From Ophiodon elongatus (lineage: Eukaryota > Chordata > Actinopteri > Perciformes > Hexagrammidae): 64,000 bases of DNA. The stretch lies in contig JACSYO010001818.1 of NCBI GenBank assembly GCA_016806645.1, positions 2,758,001 through 2,822,000 on the forward strand, written 5' to 3'. The position numbers and the translations under genes were made by a program. The notes beneath the pieces are model-generated. The model was not told where the DNA came from, did no database searches, and was given only the letters and a program-made list of their open reading frames with translations. Positions 47,491-60,535 of this stretch are shown in pieces. Position 1 is the stretch's first letter. The number at the start of each line of letters is the position of its first letter.

Positions 47491-50400
47491 GAGGGAATAT
47501 CAATTGAGGGATGTGTTCTTGTTTTTTAGGCCAAATTGCGAGTGACGCTTTAACTTTTAATAACTGAACTAATATATATATATAACAAAGAAAAGAAAAG
47601 AAAAGGTATACAATATTCAGTGTTTTCTATATCTTTGAGAATACTTTTACTTGAGTGGTTTAATGTATACTTATGGTCTGGGGAGAAAGACTATACCGTA
47701 TGAACCTTATACATTTTATCACAGTCTTTCTCAGCCTCCTCTTACACCTGCACCAAACCTCATTTCACTACAAATAGTGTCTATATGCTTTGCAGCCTCA
47801 ACCTTTTTTTTTTGTTCCTTCCAAACTCTGTTTCAGAAAATAAATTAATTATCAGAAAGCCCAGAGCAAAGATACAATTAGCTACGATGCAAATGGAACC
47901 CGTTTGCCCTCATTCACCTGCAGTGGGGAAATGGGGAAAATGAGGTGGGAGGATACTTGTGTGTGCCGGGGGCGCGGCAGACATGGGATGATATACGAGT
48001 GGAATTTATTTGTGTCCAGGGGGAGTCGGCTGCTTGTGATGGACAGGGGAACACTTCAAGTGCAATGACAAGATTTCATTTCTTCCAATGGCAGTATACA
48101 GCTGCACAGAGTTGAAACTAATCCGGTCAAACACAGTGAGCTGTTGAGCGCAGAATAGATCAATCTCTCTTAATCCAATTTGATGGGTTAGTATGGTAGC
48201 AGGGTGTTTTATGACACATTGTTTTTAAAGTTTCCCCTCCACTATAGAACATAGCTCCGTGGGATATTTAAAGGCTTTCTCTACTCTGTGCAGTGAAATA
48301 TCCCCCATCTTCACAACATGAGCAATCAGACAAATAGCATCTGTTTTTTTGTTACCAAACACAATCAGGGTGTTTATGAGCACACCAGCAGCAGCACTAT
48401 AGCGGTGGTGGAGGGCCGTTACAATCCTTCAGTTTAGTACGAGACACAACAAATGAAAAATACTCAAGGTCAGGAGGCACTGGGTCTAACTATTCTACAT
48501 ACTGTTGGCTACTCGAGCGATGCCTCATGTTTAATGCACTTATCAGACGCTTTGAATGCAACTGATTATCACCGAGATGTGGTGGAGTCTAAATGAAGGA
48601 TCACAAAATAGAAATGGGAAAGTACCAGTGCAAAGTGAAGCACACTCTCCTAAAAATAAACTGAAAATAAACCTTTAAACTTTCCAGCTCTGCACTTACA
48701 TGTTTCCATGCTAACTGCATTCACTCTCAAACTCAATTTTCTTCAACTTTCATGCCTATTGCATTCACTTTAACGCTCCATTTTAAAAACTAATACTTAG
48801 CTTTACGGCAGTTAATTCTTTCTTGAAGGGCTGCAGGCTGATATATGATCATGTTCATCTACAGTTTCACTATTATATACACACTGATACCAGCAGTTTC
48901 ATTATAAGAGTAACTATGACTGCAGTAACCGTAACTGTAAGACACTTGGAAACTTTGCATGTTGGTCTGACAAATATATCTTGGAAAATTGTAATATTCA
49001 GCGTGTATAAAACTACATACTGCAAACTGACTGCACCAGCTCGACTGGTCTGTGTTCGTTCATTCTTTTTTCACTGACAAATTAATATCACCAACTACAC
49101 TAAGATAAACTTTGTCTGTCTGCTGACAAAACCAAAACAGTAAAGTGTCAGACTCTAGAGAGACTGGTGATGATTCTCTGTGGGTTTATTACTAGGGGAG
49201 ACCTCTTCCTCCACATACAATCAGTCATGTGATCTGTTGTTAATATGAACATGTTCATTACAGCCACTTTAAAATCAAAGAATATTGAAATGATAGCAAA
49301 CACAACAGATCATACTATCTTGCATACAGTAGAAACAACACAAACACATTTCATTAAATGTTAACGGGACAAAACAATTGGACATATTGGGACACTGCTG
49401 TTCTGAGTTTTACCTCTCGCTTACTACGACTATTCTGCAAATGAATATTGTATCTGATGCAATTGCATTATAACCAATACTGACCCGCAAACTAGATTAA
49501 AATCCAAAACTAATCAGAAAAAAATGATACACATAAAGTGGCATAACTGACACCAATGAGTTAAAATGTGGTAGAGGTATGCTTTGATTTGGTGGGTCTA
49601 ATGTATTTGGCCGTTGACCGTTCTGCTCTCCTCATTAAATCTGGATGTGTCATCATTAGCGCACCAAGTTGCAGCTGCAGCTGGGACAAATTTTTAATGG
49701 GGGCAAATTAGCATTTATTAACATCTACTCTGCAGGAAAAGTAAAACAAAGCTCCAACTCTTCATTATGAGTATCAATCTGCACTTTTAAAAGTGGGCTG
49801 AAAACACAAACTGCAGCCCTGGCTTGAGTATCTAAAACTGTCATGTAGCCAAATGGCGTGTTTTGTCGGAGATGGGGACATTGCATTTAATCTTGTTCTC
49901 CGCTCACACAATTAACAGTTTGCAGAAGGATATCTCTTATTTATGGGTGCCCCTGTGAGCCGTGCTGTGCTCAATAGTCTGTATTGTAAGAGGATGACAG
50001 GCAATTTTTTTGGCTTCAAAGGCTTGGCAACAGCTCAGTGGAATTTAAATGACCTTACAATTCACAGCTTTCGTTTATGTAGTTATTATGCAGGAGAGTG
50101 GGAATATTATCTGTACGGTGTCATCAAAATAAGCACATTTCCCAAAGTCTGTGCACTTTGCGTCTATTGTGGACAATGCGTATGAATGGTGTGTGTTCCG
50201 TTTTTGAGTCCAAGAGGTTATAGGGAGGATATATTTGGCATTGCTTCTTCTCTGGTGGTGTTGCACAGAGGGGCTGGTCGGCCATCTGTAGCCCCGCCAT
50301 GACCTGTGTGTCAGCAGAGGCTTCGCCCAGCAGCAGCCGCCCTTGCCTGTCGTTTGAAACAGTTTCATGAGAAGACGCTGGCCCATCTCCCTCCTCGGGT

Positions 50401-51969
50401 TTGTGTACATAGTATTTCTGCTGGTGGTAAAGTGCAGCTGCCCCGGCCACGCGCTCACACATCTAGCAACACCATCAATCAAGCGACCGGAAATTCATTC
50501 ATTTCGTATTGAGGAAAGCAGCCAGGGAGAGTCAGCCTACACACCCAGAGTTGGCCAAGAAAATTTGGCTATGGCTGTCCTTTACGTGGCCATCAGGCTT
50601 CAATGAGCAGGTTTTTCCTGCTTTGCTGTTTCCAATGACAGTTTCATTTCATAATCATTTTGCTTGCCAAGTGCAAATTGGATGCAGAGTTTATTCTAGT
50701 CATTCATCACCAGGAATAAACATCTTAAAAGTATTGGTATTCAGGGCCGTGGGTAAGTCAGTTCACACAATTAAAGTTTCTCAATCCAGTTGTTGGTCAA
50801 ACAGGGTAACTTGAAATATGTAAATATAACATGGGAAAGTATCCACAGTTTTCTTTCCTGTGAACTCCCAAAGAGGAAGATGCTTATCTCAGAAAACAGC
50901 ATTGACAGTGGAGCCTGAAGGGACCTACGTATGCCGGAGACATCGGTTTGAAACACCCCTCAGATGGACTTTGATGATACAAATCTCCATCATGTTATGT
51001 TGATGCCTGTGACTGCGTCCTCCTCTTATTGCCAGACTAAATGTTCAAAAGGTAGCAGAAACTTTGTGTAATGCATTGACAAGACAAAAAAAACATGCAT
51101 CGCAAAACTTCAAAGAATCCCCAAACACTTCAAAAGCTTCTTCGTGGTTCGGTGACTAATCTTCAAAGTCATGCCAAGGATTGAGCCGATAGTGCCGCTG
51201 TGTATAGCAGGTACAAACATCCTTGTCGGCGCCACTGAGGTGTGAGGTGTAGAGAAAGGGAGAGGAGATAAAACAGAAAGCTAATTGAGACAAAGTCTGT
51301 CCCTCACCTGTGTGAAAAACAAAGCCCCTGGCTGAAGACATTTGGTAATTACAACTGCCAGAGAACCAATCAGTCAAATGAGTACGGAATTAGAGGTTGC
51401 AGCCACGCATTAAAGTAAATTGGGGAATCAATGGTGATCTGGGAGGTTTATGCCAGTCAGCTTTCTGTAGCTCTATCGTTCCTCTTTACTGCATGCCTTC
51501 TGCATCACAATAATCTCAAGAAATTATCTGGAGAAAATTGTTATGCCTTGAGAGGAATACTTGTTACAAACTTAATAACTTCTCTTTCTGCAACTGTTGA
51601 GTCAATAGATGTATCCTTTGACCACGAGACGATGAAATGACTCACCGCTAAATTACTTTAGCTATTATTAGGACATTTAACGGCTCTGCACTTTGTCCCA
51701 GCTTGAGTGGTACGGCAAATAAAATCTTCTCTGTGACTGTCTGTGTTTATAGTGAGTGGGAAATCGATGGTGAGTTACTGGTTGATGCAAATACTGGAAA
51801 GATACTCCTTTAAATTTCAGTTGTGGTCAATTTCCCCAAGAAATAAATAAATAAAGTTGTCAAACCTCTCAGTGAACCTTGCAACAGAATATTGTTTTTA
51901 CTTTACGTTTGATTAGATTCTTTAACATTTATTTGAGTTGATTTTGATAAACAGTTTTTCCAAATCTAC
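47491..51969. other. 5' flank or 5'-UTR intron, no gene supported
   Basis: A short AAAGA run is at about 47587-47605. A relatively GC-rich patch at about 50200-50560 carries overlapping frames on both strands, including a short signal-peptide-like frame at 50367-50606 discussed in the findings. Nothing else is supported. Confidence 0.45.
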
Positions 51970-52235
51970 TGTGTAGAATCTGGAGGAATCTAGTGGTGAG
52001 GTTGCAGAGTGAGTGCAACCAACTCAAACTTCCACCGTGTGCCAAGCGTGTGTGAGAAAACGTTAATGGCGTTCTTTAGATCCAGTGTTTGGTTTGTCCC
52101 TTCAGGGCCACTGTAGAAACATAGCGTACTCCGTGAAGAGGTCCTGCTCCCTATGAAAACTCATTCTAAGGTATCGAAAACACATTGATTATTATTTTCA
52201 GTTGATTATACATTTAAGAAAACCTACTTATTAAT
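51970..52235 (+). repeat. Interspersed repeat Y, diverged copy
   Basis: Contains AATCTAGTGGTGAGGTTGCA, CAGTGTTTGGTTTGTCCCTT, GGGCCACTGTAGAAACATAG, ACTCCGTGAAGAGGTCCTGC and AAAACTCATTCTAAGG in family order. No microsatellite expansion at the site where the 18.6- and 47-kb copies have one. Confidence 0.75.
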
Positions 52236-55200
52236 AAAGACCCCCTTGACTCTCACAATGTAAACCTCTGTATAGAGGTCATTACTCAATGCAAAAACAT
52301 TTAATGGTGATTGCTAAAAAAATAATTAATTTAGATTTCGATATATATATAGTACCAAAAAGGGGCTTAATATAAAAGAAAATGTTTAGGGTTATAAATT
52401 ATACAACAACATATCATCATACAACGGTTTGTTTGTATATCTCAGAAAGTCATTACTCATCATTCGTGCGTTCTCCTACAAATATCCAGCATCACGGATC
52501 AATTTCATAATAAATATGAGCCACTCTGCAGAAACATGTAGACTACATATTGACAATAAGTCCAGAAGGTCAAACACAGTGCATCGTGTGCATGGTTGTA
52601 TAACTATTTAGTAAGCTTCCCGAAATCAAAGAATAATGAATGCACTTGTTTTACCCCCTCTTTAGTTTTATAGATCTGAGAAACATAGAGGTGTGTCCAA
52701 TATCAATTTCTTTCTTGCGAGCACGAATGAATTTAAGACAAAAGCAGAGCTTGCTCGTTGTTCAATTCAATTGATTTCTCTCCATTTAAAATGTGCATAT
52801 TAAAGCGGCCTCGTGTAGTGAAGGGCATGGTTTCCAAAAATCAAAGGAAACTTAGCAGGCAGCTGCTTTTAAGGTTCTGAATCTAAATAACCCACAAGTC
52901 CCAGTGGAGCTGCAACACTTGTTACTTGAGAATATGACACATCTCACATTCTCACCAATGCATGGTGCGAATTTAAATCCAAAGCAAGTATTGGAATTGC
53001 CATGCAGACGAACATAGAGACAGGGAAGAAATAAATAACGTGTCTTTTACGGAGGGAAATTGAATGTTCAACATGCAGCTTTATTTAATTGGTTGGCTGC
53101 ATGTGCGGTCTCCATTAAAAATGGCCCCCACCCTCTCTCTCTGTCTATAGACACTTCATCACGCCCCCTCATTTCATTTCCCGTTAATTGCACAGCGTTT
53201 GTAGTTTAACAGTAAAGCGCAATTAAAACAATCTCAATATTTGCTGACAGCCACACTCTTTAAAGACTTTACTTGTCTAAATAATTCAGAAACAAGAAGA
53301 ACTGCAGAGACAATAAGATACGCATGATGAAGGGGTCGATACCTCACAGTCTTTCTGTGCCTCTTGCAAATGTGCAGACACAACTGCAGCAGGTAGTAAC
53401 GGCTGCTAATTCCTACCTTTTCTAAACTAGACAAACCACAGCTCACTTACTCCCAGCAGTAATTGTGAGGCACAGTTACAGATTTTTAAAGCATTTGTTA
53501 GTTGGAGCCCAAGGGAACCCTTAAGGGTCCCCCTGGGCAATGAAGCCGTCATCGTGCTTCATGAGGTGTAGCAGTATATATTTTATTTCCTTCTTCTTCT
53601 GCTTGCCCTGGCATATTTCCATTTATCAGGTCTACTGACGTGCAGAGTGAGAGCTGCAGACTTCAGTTAAACGGATCAGAGTGTTAATGTTCGCCAGAAA
53701 GAAGCAGACACATCGAACGTACGCACACAAACATGCGAACGCGCTCAAATGTGGACTCACTGGTGTCCAAACACAAAACATAAGCCGACGCACAGGCGCT
53801 CACACAGAACACAGGCGCTTGTACAGAAACACCGCAGACAAAACAAAGCAACGGAGAACCTCACACGGCGGACCGATGACAATCCTTGAAGTATAAGTTT
53901 TGACAGTTTGACAGCACTCGCTGTCTTTTGTGTAGCAGAAGAGGCTTATGGAGTCTGTCTGCTGCCCTCGACTCTTCCTCTCCTGTTGGAGTAATAAAAT
54001 GCACGCTCCATATGGTTTTATGCATAACAAGCTTGAGAAACTTCACTTGCATGAGACAAAAACAAAACGCAATACAAAAATAGACATTAGAAAAGTACCA
54101 GCTCGGCAGAGGGGTTCAGAAAGCGGCATTATCATATGCATTTGAAGGGTTCCTTTTCAAAATAAGACATCAATCATTTGAAAAAAAAACAAAAAAAACA
54201 CCATCTCTTTCTGAATGATTTCTGTCACGAAAACAAAGCTCAGAGGTTACTAAAAGAGCTTTTAAACATCATATCTGAGAATTTATTTTTATCTGAGCAA
54301 AGACTTGTGAGTGTTTTAGAGGGAATAACTAAATATTAAAAGAAGGATTTCAAGCTGAAAATGACTGAAACCGTTTATATCATGTATGACATGCAAGTCT
54401 TGAAACCAGAACATATGGGGACGTACTAGCTGTGGATGAATGCTCACATCCTCATGAGAGGAAACTTAAAATATTCAAATGGCAAAAGTTGTTGTGGGGA
54501 GATTGTTGCCCTGAGGGTGACGTGGGCACCTTTAAATGGTAAAACCACGGGGGCTGTTTTTCAAACAACCGTCGTCTGTCGGCGTCACAACTGTTTCTCA
54601 TTCCCAAAATGAAATCCATCTGCAAGGACCTCACTCTGAATAAAGATTACTTAAAATGACTCTTCCCGTAAATAATAAAATAAATCTGGTGAAAAACGGT
54701 GACACGTGAAATCTTATCCACAAGGATTAGGGGCTCTATATCTGTCAAATACTAAAATAACTTGAGGTGAAGTGAACTGCTAAACCTTTGATCCTCCCTT
54801 CCCTGTCCCCCTCTCGAGCCTTATCACATCATCCATTTCCTCACTTGTTTGTTGCTGTGAGTGACACTTCATACTCAGCCTTATACAATATCTGTCAGAT
54901 TGCATTATTAATGCCGATAGAGTGCCGGATGAATCGTCATGTGCATAAACCGCCGCGCCGGAGGAGGAGGGCGGAGGAGGGGTGCAGAGAGGTCACACAA
55001 TGATCAAAGCAATGTGAGGAAAAAGATGACAGACGGGGTGTTTTTTGGGGGGGGTGTTTTTTTTTTTTGGGCTCGCCACACCAACCCTAGGGAGTTTTAA
55101 ATACATAGATAAACAGCTTTTTCATGGAAGAGTGAATCCTGTTAATTTGTTGTGCTGGTGAAGTAATAGCGAGTATTACACAATAATAAGCTTCCCTTGT

Positions 55201-56005
55201 GGATTCTCTTTTTTTTTCACAGCGTTTAACAATCCTGTAATCACCGCAAAATGAATCACCTAAAATTTTCGCTTATCACGTGCCGCTATTTGCCTGGTTG
55301 CAAAGTTATGGATTTACTTTAATAAAAAACTATAAACACTGTCATGTGATAATCGCTGCGCACTGATTCCCTGCTTTGCCTCGCAGAGTTGAAGAGGATT
55401 AAGCCTGGGTTCCCTTCATAGCTAACCCAATAATATGTATGACAGAGCTGCAGGCGGCTTAGTGTTTACTGCCTCACATCTCTGAGGAGCTCGGACGCAC
55501 TGCAAAGACATGCCCAATGTTTTTCCCTCCATCACCTCCGCTTCTTCTCACTCTTAATCGCTACTGATACCTTTACTGCACTGCGACCCTCCTTCAGCCT
55601 CTGCATCAGTGTAGCTATACCAACGGCTCCTATTTTCATCCGTCTCATATATAGCGGGTAATCAAGCTACAGTGCAGTGCCTTCGCTAACACACACATTG
55701 TGGTCCCCAGTGAAGTGTGTGTTTACTGGCAAGACTGTGGCTTCACAAGTGTTTTGTTGCTGTCCTGTGAAAACCATGTATCTCCAAAATGGCAACTTTT
55801 ACATGAGCCAAGAAAAAACGCCATCTTTTCAGCATTAAGACTATTTTTACATGGTTTATTCACCTCACATTGTAATTGCATTTTCTCATCACATAAATTA
55901 ACACGTAATCCTTTATATACTGTTAAGATCTGATACACTGATGACACTGGCCATAATTGACAAATACTTGATAAACTTTATGTGGAAATGTTCCTGGAAA
56001 CGCTG
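52236..56005. other. Non-coding sequence, no gene seen
   Basis: About 53500-53550 can fold imperfectly (AAGGGAACCCTTAAGGGTCC core). G- and T-runs lie at 55049-55069. About 55200-55440 is complex, repeat-free sequence that could be a conserved element; not testable here. Confidence 0.4.
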
Positions 56006-56330
56006 CGCCCTCTTTGGCCCTCTTGATGTTGTCCATGTCTATAAAGCAGTATAAACACATGTATAATCCAATATAATCTGAGTAAAGTACTGTATAATTA
56101 CAGTCATAAGAATTTATATATGATATATAACAATTATAATGCTTTATAACAACAATCAACACATTGTGAAGCATTTTATAATGACATAAGGTCAAGTATC
56201 ATACTACATAATTGCTGGTCACTCATTAACATTTGTTGCTGGGATCATACTGCATTATAATTGTTGTAATACCTCATTAAATCTGTGCACAAATCACTAT
56301 GAAGACGTATGTTTATAATACATCACAGAC
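56006..56330. repeat. MITE-like AT-rich repeat
   Basis: Contains ATAATGCTTTATAACAACAA, AAGCATTTTATAATGACATA, CATACTGCATTATAATTGTT and CATTAAATCTGTGC phrases typical of an AT-rich dispersed fish element. Ends not resolved. Confidence 0.45.
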
Positions 56331-58834
56331 ATGGGCGTCATAGAAAGTGATACCAACATGTTTTTATGTCATAACTTTTCCTAATTCTATGTGAATTGCT
56401 TATGAACATGATTATGACGTTATGACATTTAAGGACATTTTGCAATACTCGCGGTGTATTTCATAAGTATGTATAGTAATCTGTGTTTTTTATGCAGCAA
56501 TGGTAGAGAAACCCTTTTGTTTACATGTGGATCACAAATTTATCATTTAACAACAAAGACAAAATAGCCAGATCAAGTAACAGGACTGAAGAATTTCTCC
56601 GTTTACAAGGAAAATCTTGACTTGTCACCTAAGCATACTAGCTAAATGCTAAGCATTTCAGCTGGTATGTTTTTCCCATTTTTAGTATTCTAAAAATGAT
56701 GATAATGATGATGTTTGGGCTATTTGTTCATTCCATAGGTTCCACAGAAGCAGTGTTATATACCATCAAACCCGCGCCCCCACCCGTATGAGTAGACAAA
56801 GAAATATAATATAAGTAGTAAATAATGTTATAGAACTGCAGCACATTTCTCCTTGCTCCCTGGCTTTGGTGAAGTGTTGTTGTCTGTCTTCCAAGTTAGT
56901 CATCAGAAGTCCTTGGCTACATGACATACATTTTCAAGTCTATCACTCACGACAGCAGCACGGTGGTTATTTCTAAAGACAGTGACAGCACACACAAACA
57001 GAAGCAGAGAGAATTTCCCTCTCCTCTGACAAAAATATGATGCTTATGAAGTGCTGAGAGCAAAAGAGGAGAGAAGTGTGGACCACGCTTTGTCAAACTC
57101 TGATGTATACCAAATGCATACACGGTGCGACACAGCTGACTTCGTCAAAAGTGAATATAAGGAGATTTCATTCCTGCTTACCAGAGAGAGTGGCAACTTT
57201 TTTGTACAACAGAAATGGAGATAATATGATGGGTTCTTGAGGAAATGCAGTTAAAACTTGAAGACACATACTAAGATCGACCAAAACAAGAGAGAGAAGA
57301 TACAAAGACAAGTGTATATTGTTGTTAATGTGACTTTTTGACACTGCTAAGTCATCAAAATAAAAAAATCAGTAATTTGTAATTTTGGCATGAAAATATA
57401 CAAAACTCTGAGCTAATATCATTTCTATCAATTCAAATATCTTCGTTTTTGGTTATGAAACAACTGAATCCAACGGTGTAACGCGTGAAGTGTTTTCACT
57501 GTGAATCCTGCTGAATCCATTTGGTAATGGTGCAGCTTGGTTATGAACAATTTAATGACAAATGTGACCAGCACCAGCTCCATTATTCAGTATGCAGAAG
57601 ACTTTCTCCTCCTTCTAATGACTCACCCGGGAGCTTATTGATGAAAGTGTATTTGTGTGTAATAGACGGGAGATGAAAGAGAATATGATGGAAACTGAAA
57701 TTGAATGTCACTTTTGGAACAACGTGAATAACATAACAGAAAAGTGTTTCATTTTTAAATGAATAGTTTAGTTTGCCCACTTTGGTTTGGACATGTGTAT
57801 GCCTGTGTAATTTTTCTCACACTGAAGAAAACTTGATATGGTGCCCACACAGGGAAACGCCAAAACACCATTTGCCAGCGATGATACTTGGGGCCTTAGC
57901 TTTCCGTTTGCTACAGTCACAATTAATAGCTTGAAAATTCACAATGACAATCATTCTGTACCCAAATCACGTCAATGAGAGGAAGATAAAGCAGTGGAAT
58001 GTCCAGAAAGGGTTTCCCCTTAAATCATCTTATTCCACACGGTCTGACAGTATCATATATATTCTTTATCTGCTTGCTCCAGCTCTCCGTTGGAGCTACA
58101 TGATATTTACAACAAGTGAAGACTTTAAACCCAAGATCCAGTTTTTATGGTTGCAGAGCTCCATCAAGTGGTTTAGTGCATCGTATTTTAAACTGTACAC
58201 TCTTTGGAAACTTTGGGATCTCCACTGGAGTTTAAAATAAAGTCCTGTGTGTTTGAACAACGGTTGTTTTAACAGCATAGGTTTGTAATGACCGGCCCAC
58301 CGCTTGTTGAAGACCAAGACTAACACCACATTCAGACAGAAGGGCGAGACAATATTTGGAGGCATGCAATTGCACACAAAGTCAATGGAAAGATGCAACG
58401 TCAAGACATGTCTATGCAAGTAAAACATGTTTCAACTGAACACAAACAGAACAACCCTGTCCCCTAAAAATTACAACCCCATCGAACTTCCCAGATCATG
58501 GTTGCTGTTTTAAACATGTGGTAAACATTGTAAATTCATACAAAACAAAAATGCTACAGAAGTACTAGGACATGTTTGATAAAACATCATGGTTTGCCAA
58601 AAAAAAAAGTAAATTATGGCCGTAAATTAAAATAAATCAACTGTTGCAGTTTGGTTGTATGGGATTGTCATTTTTTGGAGACCAGGCTGCACAGAAACAC
58701 TCAAACACACACAGCTAGCTTACAGCTAACATCTGTACAGTTGTTACATTGTCCATTTGGTGCAAATAAACACAAACTGCACAAATGGTCCAGCAGTCAA
58801 TTAGTGCAAGTGATGCAAGGCCTTAAGTCTAATT
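56331..58834. other. Non-coding sequence, no gene seen
   Basis: AT-rich sequence with short frames only. Nothing structured was recognised. Confidence 0.5.
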
Positions 58835-59045
58835 TGACATGCTAATATGCTCACAATGACAATGCTAACATGCTAGTGTTAAGCACGCTGTAGTGTTCAC
58901 ATTAATACATTGTGTTAGCATGCTAACATTTGCTCATTATAACTTAACAGACAGCTGAGGCAGATGGACATGTGATTAGGTTAGCAGGGATTGAAATTCC
59001 AACTGACTGACTGCCATTGCCATCAGTTAGCTGCTAGCGTGGCTA
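58835..59045 (+). repeat. Interspersed repeat Z, second copy
   Basis: GACATGCTAATATGCTCACA, AATGCTAACATGCTAGTGTT, TGTTAGCATGCTAACATTTG and CAGCTGAGGCAGATGGACAT match the family at 19020-19275 and its known teleost relatives. Confidence 0.7.
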
Positions 59046-60176
59046 AAAATACAAATACAGTTTTTGAACATGAGTAAAAAACTGTATATTTCACAACCTA
59101 AATACTCAATTACTTTAAAAGATTATCTTTTGGTCTGTCTGGCTCCAATTCTAAAACCATAATCTTCTCAAATAAATTTCAGTTTTATACAAAGACCTAC
59201 AGAGTTCCCCATGATTGGAAACTGAACCTCAGAATTGCTGGTGAAGGACATGCAAATAGTCAAACAAGCACATTTCTCCACAACTACATCATCAAGGCTC
59301 ACACATACATGGGTTTCAGGTAACTTTTTTTAAAGACAAATTTACAGTATGTTTTATTCCCAATAGGTGCAATAATGTACATACAAAAATATAACCAGGG
59401 AGGGCTTTTCATTTGGAGAAACTGTCTGTCAAACAGTCCGTTATTCATCACTGCAGGAGCGGCTTATAGTCCAATAAGCTTGTGTGGAGGCATCTCGGTC
59501 ATCCAAGTAGTAGGACATCAGGACAAACTGAAGCAATACACTGCATTTGTGGAGTAGAAAACATTTTTCCTTGTAAATGGCTTCATCTGACGTCAGCTGG
59601 GAAATCCTGTGTATTAATAAGCCATGACTGCTGTCGGATGAGGACATGGTGGAGGACACCTGCTCACATGCGTCCCCTTCAGCATGTGATGTCACGTTTC
59701 CAGTACGTGTCCCAATTCCTTGAACTAGGAGAGTGGGCGAGTTGGAAAAATGCCATGGTATTGATTTTATGGCAGTTGTTAGAGTTGTAAGTAGCAGACT
59801 ATTGTTGCAGCACCCAATTAGCCTTCAGCTTGACATACAGTACAGTATATGGCTCCTTTAGCACTTCTTTTCTCGAAAATGTTTTAATTTTAAGCCTTGA
59901 AAGTGTGTTTGTTGTAATTTAATGGGGCCATTGAATCTGGTAGATTTCACTCGATGCAGTGAAGTGATTGTATAAATATATGCATGATGGAGAACGTTGC
60001 TCTGCAATTGGTAAGTTAAGCAGCCTTCATTGTGTGATTTTGCTTTTTTGTGACATTCAGATGCATTTTAGGTCTGTTTTTTATGTTGACTTTGTTTGTG
60101 ACCCAGATGGTTAACTGCTTTCAACTCTTCATGTGCTTCTGTTCTTGGTTTTTAGCTTTTGTGGTTAATGGTGTCT
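59046..60176. other. Non-coding sequence, no gene seen
   Basis: Two overlapping frames at 59441-59790 on opposite strands show no domain. Nothing structured otherwise. Confidence 0.5.
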
Positions 60177-60212
60177 CATAGTGGAAGGTTTGGATTAAAA
60201 CCTTCCACTATG
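60177..60212. repeat. Perfect 15-bp hairpin
   Basis: The arm CATAGTGGAAGGTTT (60177-60191), loop GGATTA, then the exact complement (60198-60212). It is just before the repeat at 60240. Too short for a typical pre-miRNA. Confidence 0.9.
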
Positions 60213-60239
60213 GTTTGCTCTCAAACAGGATGACGAGAG

Positions 60240-60535
60240 GCTCTGAGGTAGTTTGACTTTTAGTACATATTGCAGCTGCCCTTACTAAGTACGTGCTGTT
60301 GCATGCAGTATGCATGCATTCAATTGAGACATACTACTTTGTCATAACATTGCACCTTTAACTTTGACCCTCTTGCTCAGAGGATTGTGGGTCAGAATAG
60401 GTAGCTGTCTTGCTTACTGCCACACTTGAATGGATGAAGTGGGACATTCTGGTATTTTTGGCAAACTGCATTTGACATACTATGTATTGGGGCATACTAA
60501 ATAATATGGTAGTACGGGTACTGGAACGCAGCAGT
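60240..60535. repeat. Teleost MITE-like repeat
   Basis: TTTAGTACATATTGCAGCTG, CAATTGAGACATACTACTTT and ATTGGGGCATACTAAATAAT, with AATATGGTAGTACGGGTACT at the end, are wording of a dispersed fish element. No coding capacity. Confidence 0.5.

Noticed and set aside
51156..51377. Minus-strand frame with CACCTCAG-like acceptor and CACAG|GTGAGG-like donor as a 5' exon of ralyl
   Set aside because: Splice-like signals alone are common by chance, and the frame has no link to the known N-terminus.
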